Source: Paramoeba atlantica
Lineage: Eukaryota; Discosea
Reading direction: 5' to 3'
Assembly (NCBI GenBank): GCA_977017575.1
Contig: CDRNVI010000069.1
Span: forward strand, 310,001-374,000
Length of the DNA stretch: 64,000 bases
Part shown: piece after piece, positions 9,206 through 18,761 of the stretch
Position numbering within the stretch: position 1 is the stretch's first letter
Layout of the letters: the number at the start of each line of letters is the position of its first letter
The notes under the pieces: model-generated
Told to the model about the DNA's origin: nothing
What the model saw: only the letters and a program-made list of their open reading frames with translations
The model's database searches: none
Program-made: the position numbers and the translations under genes

Positions 9206-9605
9206 TATAATAGAAGAAAAAAATAAAAAGGGGCTCCGGTGGTCCAAAACAGAAAAAATGAATTAAAAAAAATGGGGGGTCTAGGGGGGGTCCAGGGGGG
9301 GGTCCAGGGGAGGGTTCCAGGGGGGGCATGGTCGAGCAAATTTTTTTGAAAAAAATATTTTTCGAAATAAGTCCGCAGAAGGGGTAGCCGGCGGTCCATG
9401 GGGGGGTCCAGGGGGGTTCCAGGGGGGGTGGGGCGTGTTCGAGCAAATTTTTTTGAAAAAAATATTTTTCGAAATAAATCCGCAGAAGGGGTAGCCGGGG
9501 TCTTAGCGAGCATTTTCCACACCCCTACCCGGGGGCGACCCCCCGCGTATCCGCAGGACGGGTCCACCTAGTTCGGATTTTTTCGAAAAAAAAATATTTA
9601 AAAAA
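9203..9605 (-). repeat. Dispersed G-rich repeat (family Y), copy 1
   Basis: Matches 54345-54668 in inverted orientation over the whole length: shared landmarks are GGCTCCGGTGGTCCAAAAC, the GGGGTAGCCGGGGTCTT segment, and GCGTATCCGCAGGACGGGTC. It contains tandem GGGGGGTCCA units with strong G-run content and duplicated TTTTTTTGAAAAAAATATTT blocks. No protein signature; type of element unknown. Confidence 0.7.
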
Positions 9606-10562
9606 AGCAGCCCAAAGTATTGTATACTTGCTCACGGGGTGGGGGCAGAGTTCCAGACGGATGGGCTGCGGCGTCGTTTTCCCTCGTCTCCGCGTCCGTC
9701 CCGCCATGTCTCTCTTCCCGCTTTTTGCCCTTGGCGCGACAGCGTCTTTGCGCTTCGTTACCTCCACGTCTCCCACCCTCGTACAGCAACACAAAGTATC
9801 TGATACTGCTAACGGGGTGGGAGCGGAGGTCACCTCCACATCTCCCACCCTCGTACAGCAACATAAAGTATCTTATACTGCTAACGGGGTGGGAGCGGAG
9901 GCTCTGGACCACATGGGCGCTCGCGCGGACGAGTCGGTATAGGGTAGGGGGTAAGGACGGGGATGGATGAGAGGGTTAAGGGAAAGTGTGGAAAGTGGGG
10001 AGTAAGTACGGTGAAGTGGGGAGAGTAAGTACGGTGAAGTGTGAAAAGTAAAAAAAAAAAAATACAACTCGGCGAAAAAAAATGGCAAAAAAAATATTTT
10101 TCCAAAATCGATTCCCATATTGTATTTGTAAAAATTAATGAGAGGGGTTAGAAAAAAGTCATGCTTGGTGGTCGTGCGCCGTGAAAAAATCGCTTGATCA
10201 GCGATAAGATGTGGCGAAAAGTGAAACTCAAGGCCCTTGTGCGAAGTGGGGGCTGGTTCAGGAAAAAGTGCTCTATTAATGTTCACAAGGGCAGGAATCA
10301 GAGCAAAAGTATAAATTTTTGCAAAAAAGCGCCAAAAAGTGACAGATAACTAGGGGGGGTGACGTGTGACAGATAACTAGGGGGAGGTACAGTAAAAATA
10401 TATAAATTTTCTTTTTTGTTAAATATTAAGTTATATTTATAGAAATTAATGAGAGGAGGAGTATACTGTGACCCCCCTTTTAATATGCACGTTTTTGGCG
10501 TTTGTATAAAAAGGGGGGTGCATAATAAAGGGGAGGGAGTCCGAAAAAAATTGATTATAAAA
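9606..10562. repeat. Repeat-rich spacer with 72-bp duplication and GTGACAGATAACTAG motifs
   Basis: A unit starting CCTCCACGTCTCCCACC at 9761 is repeated at 9833 (period 72), with a degenerate partial copy near 9612. Short repeats GTAAGTACGGTGAAGTG occur at 9990-10045. GTGACAGATAACTAGGGGG occurs twice at 10338-10385 and again, twice direct plus once inverted, at 15371-15456. A palindromic block starting ATACTGTGACCCCCC lies at 10455-10530 and a related one at 13914-13975. No gene recognised. Confidence 0.55.
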
Positions 10563-11787
10563 ATTAATGGGTCGGATTGAACGAATAATGTACAAAATTT
10601 CAGTTTTCAGAATTTTTAAAAAGACGATATTTTCCCTTCGATCATTATCTAACAAAAAAAATGCTTCTTACTGCAGAACATAATGCGCACAATACACGCG
10701 AAGATCCTCCAAAACTCGCTTCAAAACACTTGCTCCATTCACCCGCAGAGATCCGTTACATTTTTCTGCCAGGGCGCGCACACGCTCATGCCGGTTTTCA
10801 TTGCTTCTACCAAGTTGGCCGCCACAACGCGTCAAAGTTCTCTTCAACATGCTGTTTGCTCCTTCTACGGTGTTAGTGTGCACACCGGAATCACTGATCC
10901 ACTCATTTCTGTGGATAACCGAATCCCATTGATACTTTCCTTCAAGAAAATTGCTGTGCCTGGCCCCGTCGGTATGGATCCGCGTACGCGAGGAGGCACA
11001 CATAGCCTCGATGGGGGGAATTAAGTGTTCTGCGCTTTTTTGAGGCACAGGCGTGACATGTATCTCTGTCAGCTTGCTGTCACGAGTACATTCGGCCAGA
11101 GTCTGAACTATCTGGCTACCACCAGCGTACCCGCTGGTTTCGGTTGTTTCCCCCTCGCTTGATCTTTGAGAACCACGTCTCATCGACTTGCATAAAGGAT
11201 ACTGTTCCCTCGGCGTTCCGCTGACGGATTTTATGAACCTCAGACAATGATTTTTCGATAATTTGGCGTTGCAAAACTACAGTTCTTTGAGAGACTTCTT
11301 CTTCCTTTGCAACTTCTGTTCCCAGTATGCTATAAGAAAAGGAAACGATCCCAATTAGAATCTGCTTTGCGGACACCTTTGTCTTTGAGTGCTTGAGAGG
11401 ACCGTCCTGTGACATCAAATTGCGGCAGGAGCGTACTGGGCAGTGGAACTTGCCTCCCTTCAGATTACACAATACCCGCTCATGCCCACGCTCGCAGGAA
11501 ACGCTTTGTACAGTGAGTTTGTGGTTTCGCATCCACAACATACACGTTTCCTCTGCGGCAGAGCCGACTGAAGTCAAGCGAATTTGAGCAGCGAATCAAA
11601 ACGAGGGCAACCTGTGCAGTTCATTGAAACCTTAGAGAAGCAATACTAGCCGTAATTTTAAGATAAAAATTGACTAATAATCCAAAAAATTCATACATAT
11701 TACCCTAGGAAACACAAAAAAGGATTTCATAAAAATTTAAAATTATTTAAAAAAAGTGTACATTATTCGTTCAATTCCACCAATTAA
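10563..11787 (-). mobile_element. Merlin/IS1595-like DNA transposon
   Basis: Imperfect terminal inverted repeats of about 31 bp: ATTGAACGAATAATGTAC at 10576-10593 and its reverse complement near 11757-11774, both flanked by ATTAAT. Inside lies a DDE transposase of the ISXO2/IS1595 type, in two minus-strand frames. Likely inactive because of the frame change in the transposase. Confidence 0.75.
10668..11577 (-). pseudogene. ISXO2/Merlin-type transposase, frameshifted
   Basis: Frame 11577-11116 has a zinc-ribbon-like N-terminus (CERGHERVLC, FHCPVRSCR), then QVDETWFSKIKRGG with the first catalytic aspartate. Frame 11183-10668 has IHTDGARHSNF (second Asp) and VHTNTVEGANSMLKR, the HTN-xxE-xxxxxKR signature of this family. 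The frames overlap near 11116-11183 and the C-run at 11150-11154 is the likely site of a single-base shift. Together they cover the usual length. Function: cut-and-paste transposition. Confidence 0.8.
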
Positions 11788-11832
11788 TGAGAGGGGGGTA
11801 TCAAGGAAGTCTTACTCTTTGATTACACAGGC

Positions 11833-12735
11833 TCATATAGTCTCTATCTGTGTATTTTCCATTTCAAAAGAAATTCCAAGCGGTAACTCGATTTCCCTTA
11901 CTCGTCCACGTAAACTACGATTGTTTTTCACCCAACAATATCGAACCGCACTTGACAAGTACTCCACGTTTACCATTGATTCAAATTCATTGTCGTGTGC
12001 ATACAGTTCAGCTAAGGAGTCTGGCAAACTGCGAAAATCCAACGTCCCACTCAAACGGTTGCAAGAGAAGTCCAAGACTAATAACTTTGTGGGAAGGTGA
12101 CACAAATCTACCCCCCCTTCAAAATTATTCTCTTCCAGCCACAACTCTTCTAGATTTGGAGGCAAATCTGTGAGATTGATGTTTCCAGTAAGCTCATTAT
12201 GATCCGCGTAGAGCTCCTCAAGTGACGAAGGCAAGAAGTGCATCTCAAGTACGCCAAAAAATTGGTTATGACTAAAACTCAATGTTTTCAGTTTTGTCGG
12301 AATCAATTTCGGTACGACTTCACCTCTCAATTTATCGCCGTCAATATTCAAAGATGTAAGAGTCACTGGAAGGTACTTCCAAGCTACTGAACCACGTATT
12401 TCACCATGTACCAAAGAAAAATAACCCGATGTACTGCCCCACTTTATTGTTTTTACTTCATCCATCTCGTTACACGTCACACCCGCCCACTCACATGCTG
12501 TTACGTTTGTACGCCATGTGGGATGCAGACCTTCCAGATTTTCAACAAAACGAGCTAAATCGTATTCTTGTGGTAAAGCAGCACCACGAATTCTACCCGG
12601 CGCTCGTGATGTGGAGTGTGATGGTACAGAACCTGGTAGTGATGCCGTTGCCTCACTTCGAATAGATGCGTCGTCAGCAGCGGTTACAGATGATATACAA
12701 AGCATAAAATATGGTAATGAGTATATTGTATGCAT
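11833..12735 (-). CDS. Secreted or surface leucine-rich repeat protein
   Basis: 300 aa from the preferred Met at 12735, which begins a good signal peptide (MHTIYSLPYFMLCISSVTA, cleavage before ADD); an upstream Met at 12768 is less likely. A Ser/Thr-rich linker and GRIRGAALPQEYDLARF follow, then a cap with HPTWRTNVTACEWAGVTCNE, then at least six repeats of about 22 residues of the type LPxxLEELxLxxNxLTGxI. There is no evident transmembrane helix at the C-terminus, so it is secreted or lipid-anchored. Repeats of this type are common in kinetoplastid surface proteins and mediate ligand binding. It is the intact relative of the broken gene at 712-1184. Confidence 0.8.
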   Translation of the reverse strand: MHTIYSLPYFMLCISSVTAADDASIRSEATASLPGSVPSHSTSRAPGRIRGAALPQEYDLARFVENLEGLHPTWRTNVTACEWAGVTCNEMDEVKTIKWGSTSGYFSLVHGEIRGSVAWKYLPVTLTSLNIDGDKLRGEVVPKLIPTKLKTLSFSHNQFFGVLEMHFLPSSLEELYADHNELTGNINLTDLPPNLEELWLEENNFEGGVDLCHLPTKLLVLDFSCNRLSGTLDFRSLPDSLAELYAHDNEFESMVNVEYLSSAVRYCWVKNNRSLRGRVREIELPLGISFEMENTQIETI

Positions 12736-12768
12736 GTAATAGTAGTGACTTATCACGGGGCGACACAT

Positions 12769-13081
12769 CTTTTAGTTTCCTCGTGAATGAATTATCATTG
12801 TATTCATACACCCCTTATCAGAAGTACTCCCTAGGAAAGTCAACTTTTTAGCATTGGGATAGTCAAAATTTTAATTTTTACATGATCGACCGACGGAAGT
12901 CTTGCACACTCCGAATACATGTAATTTAAAGGCATACGCTAGCGTTAAAGGCATTAGCGTTTTAAAGGTGAGGGGCTGCGTGTTAGACTTGTGAAACACG
13001 TAGCGGTTTGTTTTTTGGTCTTCTTAAGCCGGTTGAAGGTCTAAAATTCAGTATTCAGGTTCATTTTGTATTTAACATATA
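12769..13081. other. Intergenic stretch, nothing recognised
   Basis: AT-rich with short echoes such as GCGTTAAAGGCATTAGCGTTTTAAAGG near 12940 split by one base changes. No gene. Confidence 0.4.
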
Positions 13082-13826
13082 CAGGGGTGTAAATTTGGAT
13101 GTGGGGGGGTCTAAAATTTATAAAAATTGGACAATTTCGGAAAATAATAGCGCATTCGAGAGCTCTCGAACAGGGCTCATGAACGTAACATGACCGAACT
13201 AGGCACAAGGGGGTATTACCCGCTAGACAAAGAACCCCCAAAAGCTATTTGCAACTTTCTAAAGCAATATCAAATATTAAAAAAAAAATAATAATAATTG
13301 CCATTATCGTCGTTTTATCTCAATTACAATACGGCATCGCTTTCAAAAGCTCTTCGTGGCATTTTCAGGGGCCTTGAAACGCTGCTTCGATCGCGATGAT
13401 CAAATGTGCGCGATTCCGAGGGGCTCAACCATTTTTGAAGTCGCCCACTATGGAAAATAAATTTTTAGAGCGAAAAAGATTGTGTTGTTTCGTAATCGGC
13501 AACAAGAACCATGCACCAGCTTGCTTTTACGTGCCCAGGCGAGGAATAAGCCCTTTCGTAGTCTTTGTGTTCGGGCGATCTCCCACAACCCCGTCTTTGT
13601 TGCATGAATCAGGGGAGAAGTCACAAAACCTGTGAAAAATGCAAGATTTTGTCTCCCAAAAAAATAATTTTTTTTTATGTGCACTTGAAAATCTAATTAA
13701 CGCAGATGCCGTACATGCACGTTCATGAGCCCTGTTCGAGGGCTCTCGAATGCGCTATTATTTTCCAAAATTGACCAAGTTGTACAAATTTTTGACCCCC
13801 CCCCACATCCAAAAATTACACCCCTT
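13082..13826. mobile_element. Non-autonomous Tc1-family element with about 120-bp inverted ends
   Basis: The left end begins CAGGGGTGTAAATTTGGATG, contains ATTCGAGAGCTCTCGAA and ends near 13195; the right end (13715-13826) is its inverted copy. Ends are homologous to those of the transposase-bearing elements at 18762-20321 and 31657-33214. The inner 500 bp hold no transposase. Flanked by TA. Confidence 0.8.
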
Positions 13827-14271
13827 TATACATATATATGTGCTGAGGAATAGCGTGTATGAGATTGATAACCTCAATAAAATATCTTTTCCTGACAGTT
13901 CCCTGTTCATATACTGTGACCCCCCCCTTTAATGTAGACACAATTTCGCGTTTTGTCTCTATTAAAGGGGGGGGATGAAATGAGAATCCGAATCACGAAA
14001 AAAGAAATCGGCGCCGCTTCGCGGCGCCTTTTTTTCTAACTCAATAAAAACCATCCCACCCTTATGCCTTGCAGAGAGGGGAAGAGATCGCTCGCACGCG
14101 CGATGTACGTGTTCCATAGCTGCTGCTTTACTGTATGTTATGGCCTCCTCGTCATTGTAATTCCCCCTCTTGCCTTAAAGCCGCGATATCGGCAACTGCC
14201 ACCCATAGAACGATTGATCAGGTTTTGATAATGTCTCGGAACCCCCGCAGGGCACCAAATCCCGTACCCGG
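13827..14271. other. Non-coding spacer with palindromic block and hairpin plus T-run
   Basis: 13914-13975 is a short palindromic repeat, CCCCCCCTTTAAT paired with ATTAAAGGGGGGG, opening with ATACTGTGACCCCCC. At 14010-14035 GGCGCCGC-TTC-GCGGCGCC is followed by seven T, a shape like a factor-independent terminator or a Pol III stop; role unknown. No ORF. Confidence 0.5.
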
Positions 14272-14340
14272 TGTGGGCGTAGTTGGCAGACGGTGGGCCT
14301 TCTAACCTGTAAGTTGGGGGTTCGATTCCCGCTATCGACA
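14272..14340 (+). other. tRNA-like sequence with A and B boxes, possible SINE head or tRNA relic
   Basis: GGGCGTAGTTGG (14275-14286) fits an A box and GGTTCGATTCC (14319-14329) is a perfect B box at tRNA spacing. CTTCTAA would place anticodon TCT (Arg), but anticodon and acceptor stems pair poorly, so this is more likely a tRNA-derived SINE head or a decayed tRNA than a working gene. Confidence 0.45.
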
Positions 14341-14795
14341 AACTTGCAGCCTGGCGGCCCCATTACAAAGGGAAAGCGATCACGAGTGCCTTCAAGGCCC
14401 ACACCCAACCCCGATCCCCGGGAGGACCGACCAGGAACCGAGCTGAACCAGGCTCCAGCGCAGCCTCTAAATTGCGAGCTGCTTACGCAAAGGAGGCTTG
14501 AGACACGGCCTACACGATGCAACGGGGTAGACGCCCGTCCTGGTAGCTACGGTTGGGTAGTCGTGCTCGGGCCGGAAGGCGTCGAGTGCCGTCTGGGAAA
14601 GGGGTTGAAAGATAATGAAGGTCGGTGACCTGAGACTCTACCCTAACGGTTGGCGCTGCAGAGCTCTCCGTGTCTTCTTCTTCTTCTTCTTCCCGTACCC
14701 GTCGTGGGCGTCAAACAACTTTAAACACGTCGGCACCCCCCTGGACAAGCGGAAACTGGTAGAGGCGTTCGGTTCTCGTACCCCCAACCGTCTGT

Positions 14796-14898
14796 GAAGG
14801 GCCTGGCGTGTCACCCTTGAAGGAGGGTGGCAAGTTCCCAAAGGAGGCACAACCTCCTGAGGGAGCCAGCGGCCAGCCTGGGCGACCCGGTGCCCTTC
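14796..14898. other. Strongly structured segment, cloverleaf-like
   Basis: Outer stem GAAGGGC (14796-14802) with GCCCTTC (14892-14898); inside, CTGGC/GCCAG, the hairpin CACCCTT/GAGGGTG (14812-14829) and AGGAGG/CCTCCT (14842-14858). Could be part of the SINE-like unit that starts at 14272 or a structured RNA. No family recognised. Confidence 0.3.
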
Positions 14899-15278
14899 AT
14901 TCACTCAGAAACGCATTTGCCGTCCTGCAATCGTCACCTCCGTTAAAGGTAAGAAATTGATGATTTCACGTGGTGCAAAGCGTCGAAACTGCTCTAGAGC
15001 GCGCGAAAGAGGGAGATGTTGCTTTTTCATGCAGGGCAAGACCTGCAGAGATATTTAGGCCCAGCAGGGGTAGGCGCAATCAACGCTTCCTGCTGGTCCT
15101 TTTTGACTTCCTCGGCGACACAGGGAAAAGCGCGGGATATCTTCCCCGGGAAGGCGAAGAGAGACGGCCTCATCGGGATAAGGTGTCTCGAGATGTTCAG
15201 TGAGCGCAATGCTCCAGGGAAGATACACGGATTTGTGGGACGCGGATGGTATTCCCATCGTACATGCTGCAAATTTTT
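14899..15278. other. Spacer upstream of an SL-RNA-like copy
   Basis: Moderately GC-rich, with overlapping short frames on both strands and no domain. May be diverged SL repeat spacer, since an SL-like core follows, but no clear similarity to 81-587 was found by eye. Confidence 0.3.
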
Positions 15279-15368
15279 CCTTCTGTACCTTGTTGGTACA
15301 TTTTCCTTTAGTTCATCTTTTCTTTCCCCGGCAACGGGCATAGTCTTACTGTTTTGTATGCCCGTACT
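15279..15368 (+). ncRNA. Spliced-leader RNA-like gene copy, diverged
   Basis: TTCTGTACCTTGTTG (15281-15295) followed by GTACATTTTCCTTTAG repeats the exon end plus GT donor of the copies at 41-56 and 682-697. Downstream TTTCTTTCCCCGGCAACGGGCA parallels their intron and a hairpin CGGGCATA/TATGCCCG follows. The 5' half of the exon is replaced, so this is probably a relic. An SL 5'-part fragment (CGATAAAGATACCGTTTCTG, minus strand) lies at 15488-15508. Confidence 0.5.
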
Positions 15369-15370
15369 GT

Positions 15371-15456
15371 ACCCCCCCCTAGTTTTCTGTCACTACTTTT
15401 GGTCAAAAGGTGACAGATAACTAGGCTGACCAGTGTGCGACAGATAACTAGGGGGC
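15371..15456. repeat. Inverted and direct GTGACAGATAACTAG motifs
   Basis: One inverted copy (CCCCCCTAGTTTTCTGTCAC, 15372-15391) faces two direct copies (15411 and 15438). The same motif pair occurs at 10338-10385, there ending in GGTACAG, the complement of the CTGTACC that opens the block here. Likely the ends of a small inverted-repeat element. Confidence 0.5.
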
Positions 15457-16639
15457 AGGTCACAAAAAAAGTGAGAGCATGGAATTGCAGAAACGGTATC
15501 TTTATCGCCTAAGAAAATTCCTTTCTACCCCAATGGGGTACTGTGTCCCCCCACTTACATGTATAGTGCCGCAGGGTACCCCCATTTATAGTGCCGTTTA
15601 GAAAAAAAAATTGTCCGAAAATATTTTGACCAATCTTTTTTTGACCAAAAATGTAGAGTACACATTGTGTAAATTTCCAATATTTTCATTTATGGAAATC
15701 ACTGAAACTTTATTATTAGTTCCCTTCATCCTGTCAATGACTGTCGATTCTCCCGAGAACGAGACGTCAGACAAAGCGCACACTCGTGGATCGGCGATTT
15801 CAGGTCCTTTGGGGCGCTGGTTTACGGTTATTCCGTCAGCGCCGAGAATTGGTCCCCCGGTGGCCAGCCGTCTTCCCACCAACACACTTGGTTCTCTTCC
15901 CATGAGCACACCTAGGACCTCTAGAGTGTGTTTGACTATGCAAGAAAAGTTGAATGCGTGTCTGAGCGAATTGGATACAAAAAAGCTGAACGAAAATATC
16001 GGATCACTTTAATAACCTTCCGAAGTATTACAGGTAAAAGAAGCGGTGCCTCTTTTTATCAATCACGAATTAATCGTGATTTTTAGAGTGGTTTCTTTAG
16101 AGTGGTTTCTAGAGTAAAAAAAACAAAAAAATATATTATAGAACTACTAATTAGTATTGAGCGACTGTGTTCAAAAAAAAAAGAAAAATAGTAAAAAAAC
16201 AAGTTTGATATAGGATAAATGGGGGAGGGCACCCCACCTATATTACAAGACCCGGACACATATACAGTGGCCGTCACCAATCTGAGAGTCACGAAAATGA
16301 AAATGACCCTCTCAAAAATTCTCAAGACAAATTATGGTGTCAACATTCAACTCGAAAAGGACCTTGAAAATGAGAATAGGTCAAGAGGGACTCTGTTGTG
16401 CAATCTGAACTTCGAAAAGGAAGCATCCGCATAAAAATTCATTTTCACGTTTTACTTAATCAGCAACCCTGTATAGTATTTTTAGAGTACACATCCACAG
16501 CTCTGTTTATAAAATAATAAACCACCGTCCGGGTTATTATACCTAGGGACACCTATTGTACCTCCTAGGTATAATAAGTGCCCCTAGGGTCCTTATTATA
16601 CCTCCCCCCCTACCGCATCAGAGGCAGGTACAGAACTTA
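15457..16639. other. Spacer with minor repeats, no supported gene
   Basis: A 71-aa frame at 16219-16434 (MGEGTPPILQDPDTYTVAVT...) and overlapping frames at 15598-16012 have no recognised domain. 16523-16580 holds palindromic blocks TTATTATACCTAGG and CCTAGGTATAATAA. Confidence 0.35.
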
Positions 16640-16747
16640 CAGGACCGTAAATTTGGATGTGGGAGGGGTCTAAAATTTGTAAAACTTGGCCTATTTTGGA
16701 AAGTTAGCGCATTCGAGAGCTCTCGAACAGGGCTCATGAACGTGCAG
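16640..16747 (+). repeat. Solo left end of a Tc1-family element
   Basis: Starts CAGGACCGTAAATTTGGATG and contains the palindromic TTCGAGAGCTCTCGAA, matching the left end at 13082-13195 (both continue into CAGGGCTCATGAACGT). The partner end is absent. Confidence 0.7.
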
Positions 16748-16794
16748 GCACGGAATCTGTGTTATTTGGATTTTCGAATGCACATATAACACTA

Positions 16795-17325
16795 TGTTTT
16801 TTGGTAGACAATCTTTTGAATCGCAACAGACACTTGGCAGATGAACCAGTTCCTCTCCCTAAACATAACAGATGCATACTAGCGGCTTGGCGCGACGAAG
16901 TTCTAAGTAATATACCAATTGAACCCCCTCCGCACCCCGATGTGGTGCCTCACAACCATCGGTTATACACGGACGCGTCCAGTAAGGGATGGGGCGCAGT
17001 CCTTTATCTGGATGATGGCCAGGTGCATAACTCATGGCCACATGATTTTCATTACGAAGTAAACCATGCGGAAGCGATGGCCGTGACGAATGCCATAAGA
17101 GATTTCGGGCATCATTTTAGAAAGGGGACATGCCTAGATTTGTTTATCGACAACACGTCCTGTCAGGGTGCCATTAACCGACGCGTCGCTAGATCCGACA
17201 ATATAGCCAGGGAGCTGAAGAAAGTTTTAATGATTAGTCGACAAAAAAGGTATTTGCATTAAGGCTCAATATGTACGTTCTGAAAACAACCCTGCGGATC
17301 CGGTGAGCCGTTTAGAAAAACATTA
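16795..17325 (+). mobile_element. Fragment of a tyrosine-recombinase (DIRS/VIPER-like) retroelement
   Basis: Fossil fragment covering the RNase H region and the C-terminal end of the RT/RH ORF: LYTDASSKGWGAVLYLD, FIDNTSCQGAINR and a final NPADPVSR are shared with the larger YR elements of the window. Broken. No terminal repeats remain. Confidence 0.8.
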
Positions 17326-17475
17326 GTTTATTAAAATTTCAAACATACGAGTGATTCGTTAGCCGCCACTGACGAATGATTCTTAGCAACTAGTTTCTAG
17401 GTTCAATATACAACAAAAAAAAATCTTATTCATATAGAATCATCAAAAATATATATATATATACAGGGGTATATA

Positions 17476-17772
17476 CAGGGGTGAAAGCCTCGTGGTGGTG
17501 GGGGTCTAAAATTCGTAAAAATTATCCAATTTTGGAAAGTAATAGCGCATTCGAGAGCTCTCACAGAGTTGTATGTTTTAGCACTATTTGCGGCCTGTGA
17601 CTCAACATGAAACGATGAGACAAAAAAAATCATGATTTTTTTTCTTGCCCAAATTTACGTTTTTTCAGTTTTTAGCTGTTTTTCAGTCAATATTAGCACT
17701 ATATGCCCCAGAAACGGATTCGTTCCCGAACCTCACGTGGTGTACTCAGCGACAGGTCCTATTCCTCCCCTG
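17476..17772 (+). mobile_element. Internal-deletion derivative of the Tc1-like element
   Basis: About 280 bp of this copy match the left end of the element at 18762 nearly base for base, including the start of the transposase frame (PQKRIRSRTSR), then it jumps to a terminal CCCCTG followed by TA. A young MITE in the making: 297 bp, same CAGGGGTG...CCCCTG edges, TA on both sides. Confidence 0.75.
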
Positions 17773-17961
17773 TATATATGAGGGGCTGCGGGTATGCATC
17801 ACCGAACCCGCACCGAACCCGTGCTTTGCATTTGAGGTCGAACGAGGTCTATTTCAGCCCAAAAAAATGGATTGTACACGTACAAAGTAGCTTACAGTGT
17901 AGTTTTTTTAGCTTGTTACCGTACATAGCCGCCTTACTGTGAAAATACGGTGTATGCTGTA

Positions 17962-18085
17962 TATTTTTCTTTTTTAGTTTCTTCGTTAAACGCGGTGGTT
18001 GTTTTCAACTTAGAAGTCACTCATGCTGCGCGCTTGGCGTTGAAAACTACCACTGCGTTTAACGAAGAAACTAAAAAAGAAAAAT
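17962..18085. mobile_element. Foldback element, copy 1
   Basis: Two arms of about 45 bp (CTTCGTTAAACGC... and its inverted copy ...GCGTTTAACGAAG) around a 26-bp loop containing AGAAGTCACTCATGCTGCGC. The same unit, loop included, recurs at 53857-53976. No coding capacity. Confidence 0.75.
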
Positions 18086-18114
18086 CGCCAAAATATCATA
18101 AATAATCTATTTTT

Positions 18115-18759
18115 TTGGGTGAAAATTATATCATGTACGGCATTACCAGAGAGCAACTTACAGATTTTTTTCTTGAGCTGCGGAGAGCAAATCCTCTTGT
18201 CGCCACGGACACTGATCTCAGATGCCTTAGCTCTTCCTTAGCTATGTGCGCTTTGAATTGTACATGGGAGCAACTGTATGATTTACAGCCCATGTGGATT
18301 GCTCCCGAAACCCCTCCTCTATCCATCAGGACTCTCCGCGATGACTTTAGCCGAATCGCTGAGCTTTGCCGCTCCCCTGCTCTAATGAATCCAAAACTTC
18401 GTTTCGAGCATGGGATATCTTGGTTGTCTGACGTCACATGTATGATGGACGTCACGACAATTCCATGCCGTGCAAGAAAACCTCGGGACGTATGGGACGA
18501 AGCTTTACAAGAAAAGAAGACAAAGGATTCAACTTATTCCGGAAAGCACAGGGAACGCTGTTTCAAAGTGGAGTTCTGGCTAACTCTTGCTGGAGTCCCC
18601 ATATTTTTTCGCGGGCCAGTTCCAGGCAGTGTGCATGACGCAAAGATATATAAAGAGAGAACTACTCACGGAGCCTTCCTTTTTGATCAGCATGAACAAG
18701 AAATGTTTCTGGCAGATCTAGGGTACGTGGGTTGTCCTCGGTATAAGAAGCTATATATA
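18115..18759 (+). pseudogene. Harbinger/HARBI1-like DDE nuclease gene, interrupted
   Basis: About 215 aa from MGENYIMYGITREQLTDFFL. The N-terminal part is helical, then MMDVTTIPCRARKP (first Asp), TYSGKHRERCFKVEFW, PGSVHDAKIYKE (second Asp) and FLADLGYVGCPRY, the order of a DDE_Tnp_4 (HARBI1/PIF) domain. The frame is cut at 18760 by insertion of a Tc1-like transposon, and the sequence on the other side (20340 on) is a different repeat, so the C-terminus with the last acidic residue is lost. Could be a transposon gene or a domesticated nuclease; the context favours a transposon. Confidence 0.65.
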
Positions 18760-18761
18760 TA

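Noticed and set aside
14272-14340. Functional tRNA-Arg(TCT)
   Set aside because: A and B boxes are good, but anticodon and acceptor stems do not pair properly.
15598-16012. Overlapping 103-aa and 133-aa frames
   Set aside because: No motif on either strand and no copy in the window; kept only as spacer.
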